Positions 8,501 to 11,718 of a stretch of DNA of 11,718 nt are shown here, one piece after another (within the stretch, counting starts at the first letter, position 1; every line of letters starts with the position of its first letter). The notes under the pieces were generated by a model, which did not search any database, had not been told where the DNA came from, and saw only the letters and a program-made list of their open reading frames with translations. The translations under genes and the position numbers were made by a program. Source of the stretch: Acidobacteriaceae bacterium (GTDB taxonomy: Bacteria; Acidobacteriota; Terriglobia; Terriglobales; Acidobacteriaceae); NCBI GenBank assembly GCA_009781125.1, contig WQYS01000047.1, positions 1 to 11,718 on the forward strand, written 5' to 3'.

Positions 8501-8882
8501 GTCCGGCGGCCAGAAGGCCAGGATGGCATTTACGATTCTTGCCTCGGCGCTTTCCGCGCAGTACGGTTTATCGCAGGCTGAGCCGGAGAGTTCGAACTTC
8601 CGTCTGGTCGTAATCGACGAGGCATTCTCGAAGACCGATGAAGAGAACTCCGACCGTTCGATGCAGCTTTTTGAAGGTCTTGGTTTCCAGCTTGTGATTG
8701 TCAGTCCGTTCGATGCAAAGGCCAAATTGGCGGTGCCATTCGTGCGGACGATTCATCTGGCATCGAATCCAACCAAAAACAAATCTCAGATACTTGCCAT
8801 AACTCGGCAGGAACTTGAAACCGGTGATGGTGAAGAGTCAAAGGCAGATACAACTGCGATCCTGATGGAGGCCGCCCGGTAA
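5505..8882 (+). CDS. jetC: JetC, Wadjet SMC/MukB-like ATPase
   Basis: This is the 1125-residue SMC-family motor of Wadjet, which dimerises and uses ATP to extrude DNA loops. Motifs seen: Walker A GENGSGKTT (residues 49-57), ABC signature RSGGQK (999-1004), Walker B LVVIDEAF with D1038 and E1039, and a D-loop-like SKTDEENS just after, followed by LVIVSPFD. Between the head halves lie two long heptad-rich, Glu/Lys/Arg/Gln-rich stretches (about 300-460 and 640-960), split by a compact non-coiled segment (about 478-600, with GELMEVKAEYAEWAGAIERLL) that should be the hinge. Length matches Wadjet JetC and is shorter than MukB. The ATG at 5505 lies inside the jetB C-terminal frame, with a GAGGGA run about 15 bp upstream, suggesting translational coupling. 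The stop overlaps the jetD start by one base (TAATG). All ATPase residues are intact. Confidence 0.93.
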   Translation: MEKDNLNSQDELRRLPGFRLDRLELLNWGTFHGEAQVFAPRGEWSLLVGENGSGKTTAIDALRTLLVPPRILSSSYNDASGDGRKAHDRTRRSYIRGAWASSSTVDSTAQTIQYLREPGTLSAIAAVFTNAAHSESVTLAQVLWESDEQVREIFAISHAAKSLKDLLGQQTNTTEIRRAAKRSGWEVFDSFPAYSERMRKLLSIPGEKALEVFNQAIGMKEVNDIDAFVRQFLLPSADTFAFIRDTVQPQYRTLMDCWTAIDRAVRQLQALRPVSENAARVAVAESTINEWKELQDAVRPYFLTKYLGFLEQRVADLQKEHTVAQAERDATKTGLEQRRGDRDGLIAAISATGVGARLQTIDRDIQYSEGEWQRAQTLRSRIQPSIALLSAEAALADAAAFAGAQSDWESVEIRENQVFDESEERRAEHHYRQQTVVKDMLDVRDELSSTERNKVNIPRNFLEVRSRLCEALKVDTATMPFVGELMEVKAEYAEWAGAIERLLRGLGLSLLVPERLYRPAAELINSTMLNLRLTFYPVPAQVPMLPRLSAELVPGRLSFRTDHALHSWVISELTRRFNYRCCETIADLERVEKGLTRQGLLRDRSRHLKDDTHSIDDPKNRILGWSTERKIAALRAQLVELEKQAEAAARDSSQAADAAASARARAAAARELLGITKFLDIHPAHWSEQLIRLREEKALLENSSEELHLLEQQKKKIELEITDFEQQLRKMDGSVQILERDLGDCAQISQTRRVELNKFSDYEHERTDGDFTRLLESHDPLTMDNMDQLIHTVFNRIQGRINNESGKANEAVVKMEVAMSDFLKEFTEFGQTLLSGRAYADSFLAVQRRIEEEDLPQHRERFEHYLDENLVGDLIMLDSRLREHDDAIKSRVEEINQALRTIAYHENTYVQLHLANRPNLQIGEFRRSLKECYEHGIDPAPEERLRIFERVRALLEKFKANPEETQRVTDVRTWYSTGIKELLRQDDSEIDYSAATTGRSGGQKARMAFTILASALSAQYGLSQAEPESSNFRLVVIDEAFSKTDEENSDRSMQLFEGLGFQLVIVSPFDAKAKLAVPFVRTIHLASNPTKNKSQILAITRQELETGDGEESKADTTAILMEAAR

Positions 8883-10057
8883 TGCTGAGTCCACAGCAGA
8901 TTTTGGATGCGGCACGCAGTAAGTGGCCGCGAGTGCTACGCGCCGAAGCTGCCGGAGAGAACATGTTTCCGCTGGCAATTCCCTTTGGGCGTCCTTCAAC
9001 AACAGGTGATTTTGGAACCATCCGAAAGAAACTGGCAAATTTAGCGTCGGCAGATTACAAGTGGCGAATCGACTGGAAGGAAATCGACACGCGAAGGTGG
9101 GGCAAACAGCGCTGGCCGAGAAAGGTAAGTTTCGATTCTATTGAAAACCTGGCCGTCGCGTTGCAACTTACAGAACAGTTAAGGTTGTTTCGTGAAGCTC
9201 TGGCCTTCGCACGATCCGCCTGCCCCAAACTTGAACCGTGGCTCCAAACCAGGGGGCACAAGATACCGGAGTTGTTTTCTGACTGGAAGAGTCTCATCCG
9301 TGTTTGCGCGTATTTTGACGCAAATCCTTCCCCGCATTGTTTCGCCAGACAACTTTCCATTCCAGTCGGAACCAAATTTATAGAGGAACATAAAGGAATT
9401 CTTGACGAGTTGTTGAAAGAGGTGCTTGGAGATCGAGTCAACACCAATGGCGTGAGTTTCGAAGAGCGTTTTTATCTTAGAACGGAAACGCCCCAGGTGC
9501 GATTTCGCTTTCTCGATGAAGCCCTCCAAGATCATACAGGATGGCCGGTAGTGGATTGCAGTATTTACGTGGAGGATTTTGCGAGTATGCGCTGGAATAT
9601 TCCCCGCGTTCTTATCGTCGAGAATAAGGCTGTATTCCTTAGCCTTCCTAATACTCCGGACACATTAGCCATACTTGGCAGCGGAAAAGCCGCTGTTTCG
9701 CTCTCTTCGTGCAAATGGATAGAGGACTCTGATGTCGTCTATTGGGGAGATTGTGATGAAGCTGGTCTTGGAATTCTCTCGTCGATGCGTGCTCTATTTC
9801 CAAAGATGCGAAGCATTTTCATGGATTACGAATCCTGGATGCGCTGGAAACGATTCGCTGTCGCAGGTAAGAGAGATGGAACAGCTCAGTATGCTCATCT
9901 GACGCCTGCGGAGGTGGAAACGCTTACCGCTGTGAAGGAAGGGCCATGGATGCTGGAGCAAGAGAAAATCCCGCACGAAGAAGTGGAAAAGATGATTAAG
10001 ATAATTTTCCCGATGAATCAACACGGAAGCAGTCGCCTCCACTTGAGTGTGGACTGA
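8882..10057 (+). CDS. jetD: JetD, Wadjet Toprim-like nuclease (DUF3322/DUF2220)
   Basis: This 391-residue protein is the nuclease of the Wadjet complex; in characterised systems it dimerises and cuts small circular DNA after loop extrusion. The N-terminal part (about 1-190: RSKWPRVLRAE, YKWRIDWKEIDTRRWG, RLFREAL) fits the DUF3322 arm-like domain. The C-terminal part has a Toprim-type catalytic set: VLIVENK with E247, and DVVYWGDCDEAG with D290 and D292 (the DxD pair), followed by helices such as LGILSSMRALF. The ATG overlaps the jetC stop (TAATG), and GGAGG at 8867-8871 gives a 10-base spacing. It is the last gene of the operon and ends 2 bp from the convergent ATPase gene. By eye the gene is less GC-rich than jetC, which may reflect a separate history, but I have not measured it. 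Confidence 0.92.
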   Translation: MLSPQQILDAARSKWPRVLRAEAAGENMFPLAIPFGRPSTTGDFGTIRKKLANLASADYKWRIDWKEIDTRRWGKQRWPRKVSFDSIENLAVALQLTEQLRLFREALAFARSACPKLEPWLQTRGHKIPELFSDWKSLIRVCAYFDANPSPHCFARQLSIPVGTKFIEEHKGILDELLKEVLGDRVNTNGVSFEERFYLRTETPQVRFRFLDEALQDHTGWPVVDCSIYVEDFASMRWNIPRVLIVENKAVFLSLPNTPDTLAILGSGKAAVSLSSCKWIEDSDVVYWGDCDEAGLGILSSMRALFPKMRSIFMDYESWMRWKRFAVAGKRDGTAQYAHLTPAEVETLTAVKEGPWMLEQEKIPHEEVEKMIKIIFPMNQHGSSRLHLSVD

Positions 10058-10059
10058 AT

Positions 10060-11256
10060 TTAAGGAAGTTGGCTGAGAAATGTGCGCGCAGGAACAGTGA
10101 CAGGACGCTGCGCGGTAAAACAGTTAACCTCTTCGAAGGGGAGGTTTACTATCACCTGAAATGCGTATGGAGCCTTAACCTGTGTCTGAAAGTAGGCAAG
10201 CGCGGGCGAAAGCGCCGTATCGCCGAGCTTCGCCTCGACTAGAAACCAAGGCTTACGGTCGCGTACCACTAAAAAATCCACCTCTCGTTGTTGTTTGTCG
10301 CGCACGTAACGCAGCTCAAAGTTGCCAAAACCCAGGTCGGTCCAAATATCAACCGCCTTGAGTAAGTGGCAGGCAATGAAGTTCTCGGCGCGTGCGCCAT
10401 CATCGGCTACCCCGCTCCAGTCGCGGAGAAACCATTTTGGTTCCTTGCGCAGCGCCTTGGCTACGTTGTTAAACCAAGGGCGAATCGTAAAGCCATAATG
10501 CATTCGGATCAGCAGGTCGACCCATCTCCTGATCGTGTCCACCGAAACCTGTATCTCCGCCGCCAGATTCGAATACACAAGTTGCTGAGCGGAGCGTTCA
10601 ACGAGCAACTCCATCAGGACCTCGATTATTCCCAGATCGCGAACCGCTGCTACATCGCGCAGATCTTCTCGGGAGAGCTGGGCTTGACGAAGGGTTCTCC
10701 AACGCCTGGTAAAGCGTATCTCTCGACGCAGAAACGGCTCGGGAAAGCCTCCGTGTTCCCATAGCGCATCCCAATCCGCCTCTTTTACTTTTTGTGGAGG
10801 ATGGATTTCGCTTGCCGGAAGTTCCGTACGAATACATTCACCAACACTCCAGGGATGTAGGCGATAAAGCAGGTAGCGGCCCATCAGGCTATCACCGCCT
10901 CGACGGTAGATATCCATCCGCGAGCTTCCAGTCACCAACAGATGTGCCTGATCACCGTAAGTATCGAAGAATCCTTTCAGCAGCGTCTTCCACTTCGTAT
11001 ATTTATGCAACTCATCGAGCACGGCAACGGGAGGTTGCGCACGCAGCTTTTCGAGACCAAGCGATTCGGCCAAAGCTTCTGGTCCTTGCAGAAGCTCGCG
11101 CCGATCATTGATGTTGTCCCAGTTGAAATAAGCGTTGCCAACCGATTTCGCAACCCAAGTCTTCCCCACTTGGCGTGGTCCGCTTACAAACGCCATTTGA
11201 CGGTGCTGTTCAAAGTGTTCTCGTAGAATTGCGGTATAGAGTCGTGGCCGATCCAT
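10060..11256 (-). CDS. AAA_14/DUF4143 family ATPase
   Basis: This 398-residue protein belongs to a widespread family of P-loop ATPases without an established role. Its N-terminal AAA_14-type domain has Walker A GPRQVGKT (26-33), Walker B VAVLDELHK (D81, E82) and a sensor-like TGSSR (109-113). A middle winged-helix-like region follows (SAQQLVYSNLAAEIQVSVDTIRRWVDLL). The C-terminal DUF4143 region ends in a PD-(D/E)XK-like pattern: REVDFLV with D327, then LVEAK with E341 and K343. Whether this cuts nucleic acid is unknown. It is transcribed toward jetD, with the two stops 2 bp apart, so it is not part of the jet operon. No Shine-Dalgarno precedes the ATG, and a perfect palindrome lies 11 bp upstream. 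It is island cargo; involvement in Wadjet is not supported beyond proximity. Confidence 0.85.
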   Translation of the reverse strand: MDRPRLYTAILREHFEQHRQMAFVSGPRQVGKTWVAKSVGNAYFNWDNINDRRELLQGPEALAESLGLEKLRAQPPVAVLDELHKYTKWKTLLKGFFDTYGDQAHLLVTGSSRMDIYRRGGDSLMGRYLLYRLHPWSVGECIRTELPASEIHPPQKVKEADWDALWEHGGFPEPFLRREIRFTRRWRTLRQAQLSREDLRDVAAVRDLGIIEVLMELLVERSAQQLVYSNLAAEIQVSVDTIRRWVDLLIRMHYGFTIRPWFNNVAKALRKEPKWFLRDWSGVADDGARAENFIACHLLKAVDIWTDLGFGNFELRYVRDKQQREVDFLVVRDRKPWFLVEAKLGDTALSPALAYFQTQVKAPYAFQVIVNLPFEEVNCFTAQRPVTVPARTFLSQLP

Positions 11257-11267
11257 GCTTGGACCAG

Positions 11268-11285
11268 TTTACGATATATCGTAAA
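11268..11285. promoter_or_regulatory. 18-bp perfect palindrome upstream of the DUF4143 ATPase
   Basis: TTTACGATATATCGTAAA is its own reverse complement, and its near edge is 11 bp from the ATPase start codon (11256). Its centre (TATATC on the minus strand) could serve as a -10 element, so a bound repressor would block initiation and the transcript would have a very short leader. A further half-site, TTTACG, lies at 11300-11305, exactly 32 bp (about three helical turns) from the first half. The role as an operator is inferred; no dedicated repressor gene is visible. Confidence 0.55.
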
Positions 11286-11358
11286 AAAGTTCACACCATT
11301 TTACGGTGAGCAGATGATTGGCTAAGACGAAAACCTATTGAGCGAATAGAGCGCAACG

Positions 11359-11389
11359 GATTGTAGAGCTGACAGAAGTATCTACAATC
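11359..11389. repeat. Inverted repeat GATTGTAGA/TCTACAATC near the right end
   Basis: Two perfect 9-bp arms (11359-11367 and 11381-11389) are separated by 13 bases. The CTACAATC part recurs near the left end at 2988-2995. It lies between the ATPase gene and tRNA-His and could be a recombinase-binding site or a hairpin. No T-run follows that would mark it as a terminator. Confidence 0.5.
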
Positions 11390-11410
11390 TGGCGGTCTCT
11401 ACTGAGGTCA

Positions 11411-11422
11411 CCTTAGCACAAT
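11411..11422. repeat. Candidate right integrase arm-type site
   Basis: CCTTAGCACAAT is identical to 3002-3013 near the left end and lies 43 bp inside the right att copy. It is interpreted with the left copies as arm-type sites for the lost or decayed integrase. Confidence 0.45.
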
Positions 11423-11465
11423 TACAAAACAGTACGCGCCATATTATTGATTATAAATAAGTTAC

Positions 11466-11491
11466 TTGGGGCGGCTAGTGGGGTTCGAACC
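11466..11491. repeat. attR-like 26-bp core within tRNA-His
   Basis: This is the right-hand copy of the 26-bp direct repeat at 2899-2924. It covers the 3' end of the intact tRNA-His from one base beyond the CCA to the first bases of the T-stem 5' strand, so integration left the tRNA functional. Confidence 0.85.
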
Positions 11492-11543
11492 CACGACATC
11501 CGCAGCCACAGTGCGGCGTTCTGGCCACTGAACTATAGCCGCC
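11467..11543 (-). tRNA. tRNA-His (GTG anticodon)
   Basis: The reverse complement folds into a full cloverleaf. The acceptor GCGGCTA pairs perfectly with TAGCCGC, the D-stem is GTTC/GAAC, the anticodon stem CCGCA/TGCGG encloses the loop CTGTGGC with anticodon GTG, and the T-stem GTGGG/CCCAC encloses TTCGAAC. Two further signs confirm histidine identity: the extra G at position -1 (11543) and the C discriminator (11470) that pairs with it. The CCA end is encoded (11469-11467). The 3' half is the island integration site. Confidence 0.97.
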
Positions 11544-11629
11544 GTATACTCTTGAATTATAGCATTGAGGTTTTGCTGGCCGGGCAGAGCCGCTGTGAGA
11601 ATGCGCGAAAGAATATCGAGAGGAGACCG

Positions 11630-11718
11630 ATGGCGACCGCGGTAAAACCCGAGATTCTTCTTCCGCGCGTCGAACGCGGCAGCCGCGTCTTCGGCGACGA
11701 GAGCCTGAACTGGCTGTC
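11630..11718 (+). CDS. Unrecognised protein, N-terminal fragment
   Basis: An open frame starts at ATG 11630 and runs off the right edge after 29 complete codons (MATAVKPEILLPRVERGSRV then FGDESLNWL). AGGAG at 11621-11625, five bases before the ATG, is a good Shine-Dalgarno sequence and supports the start. There is no signal peptide or membrane segment in the visible part. It diverges from tRNA-His across an 86-bp gap and belongs to the backbone, outside the island. I do not recognise the family. Confidence 0.6.
   Translation, partial: MATAVKPEILLPRVERGSRVFGDESLNWL

Larger units (their letters stand above)
2899..11491. mobile_element. tRNA-His-integrated genomic island carrying Wadjet
   Basis: The same 26 bases occur in the same orientation at 2899-2924 and 11466-11491. 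They correspond to the 3' end of tRNA-His: the CCA, discriminator, 3' acceptor strand and T-arm. The right copy is part of an intact tRNA-His and the left copy is only a tag, which is the usual outcome of tyrosine-recombinase integration at a tRNA 3' end. Inside are a decayed integrase C-terminus, the jetABCD operon and a DUF4143 ATPase. Repeats resembling arm-type sites lie near both ends. No intact integrase, excisionase, replication or transfer gene is present, so the element is probably fixed or needs help in trans. Boundaries are seen directly; the history is inferred. Confidence 0.85.

Noticed and set aside
3454..10057. Reading the operon as a housekeeping MukBEF condensin
   Set aside because: A fourth gene with Toprim nuclease residues (JetD), the DUF3375/DUF4194-type partners, JetC being shorter than MukB, and location on an island all point to Wadjet.
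11359..11389. Intrinsic terminator for tRNA-His
   Set aside because: The 9-bp arms are real, but the 13-base loop and lack of a T-run on the tRNA strand do not fit; its sequence also recurs at the other island end.

Overview
The window looks like a soil bacterial chromosome of moderately high GC. A TAT-exported GH92-type mannosidase beside a lyxose/mannose-isomerase-like gene would suit the Acidobacteriota (Terriglobia), but that placement is inference from gene style. No rRNA, CRISPR array or intact insertion sequence is visible.

Layout. (1) 1-2898 is chromosomal backbone read leftwards: the first 44 codons of a D-lyxose ketol-isomerase-like gene (1-133), then a complete TAT-exported GH92 family alpha-mannosidase (361-2661) with a plausible sigma70 promoter upstream. 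Together they suggest mannoside breakdown outside the cytoplasm and mannose isomerisation inside. (2) 2899-11491 is a compact genomic island of about 8.6 kb. It is bounded by a 26-bp direct repeat of the 3' end of tRNA-His. The intact tRNA-His (GTG anticodon, encoded CCA) is at the right end (11467-11543) and only its 3' tag is at the left (2899-2924). Just inside the left end is a decayed C-terminal fragment of a tyrosine recombinase. Short repeats (CCTTAGCACAAT, CTACAATC) occur near both ends and look like integrase arm-type sites. (3) The cargo is a full type I Wadjet anti-plasmid system, jetA-jetB-jetC-jetD (3454-10057), in one tightly coupled operon. It is followed tail-to-tail, 2 bp away, by an AAA_14/DUF4143 ATPase (10060-11256, minus) with a perfect 18-bp palindrome just upstream of its start. 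(4) From 11544 the backbone resumes, with the 5' end of an unrecognised gene at 11630.

How the genes work together. JetC (SMC/MukB-like ATPase), JetA (kleisin) and JetB (KITE/MukE-like) should form a DNA loop-extruding condensin-like complex, with JetD as the Toprim nuclease that cuts small circular DNA. The Walker A, signature and Walker B motifs of JetC and the Glu/DxD triad of JetD are all intact. jetB is broken: its conserved C-terminal half is in the +1 frame after about 5329, a single-base discrepancy. Unless this is a sequencing error or is read by frameshifting, the system would lack normal JetB. The other main observation is the island itself: a near-minimal, apparently immobilised element carrying a plasmid-defence operon.
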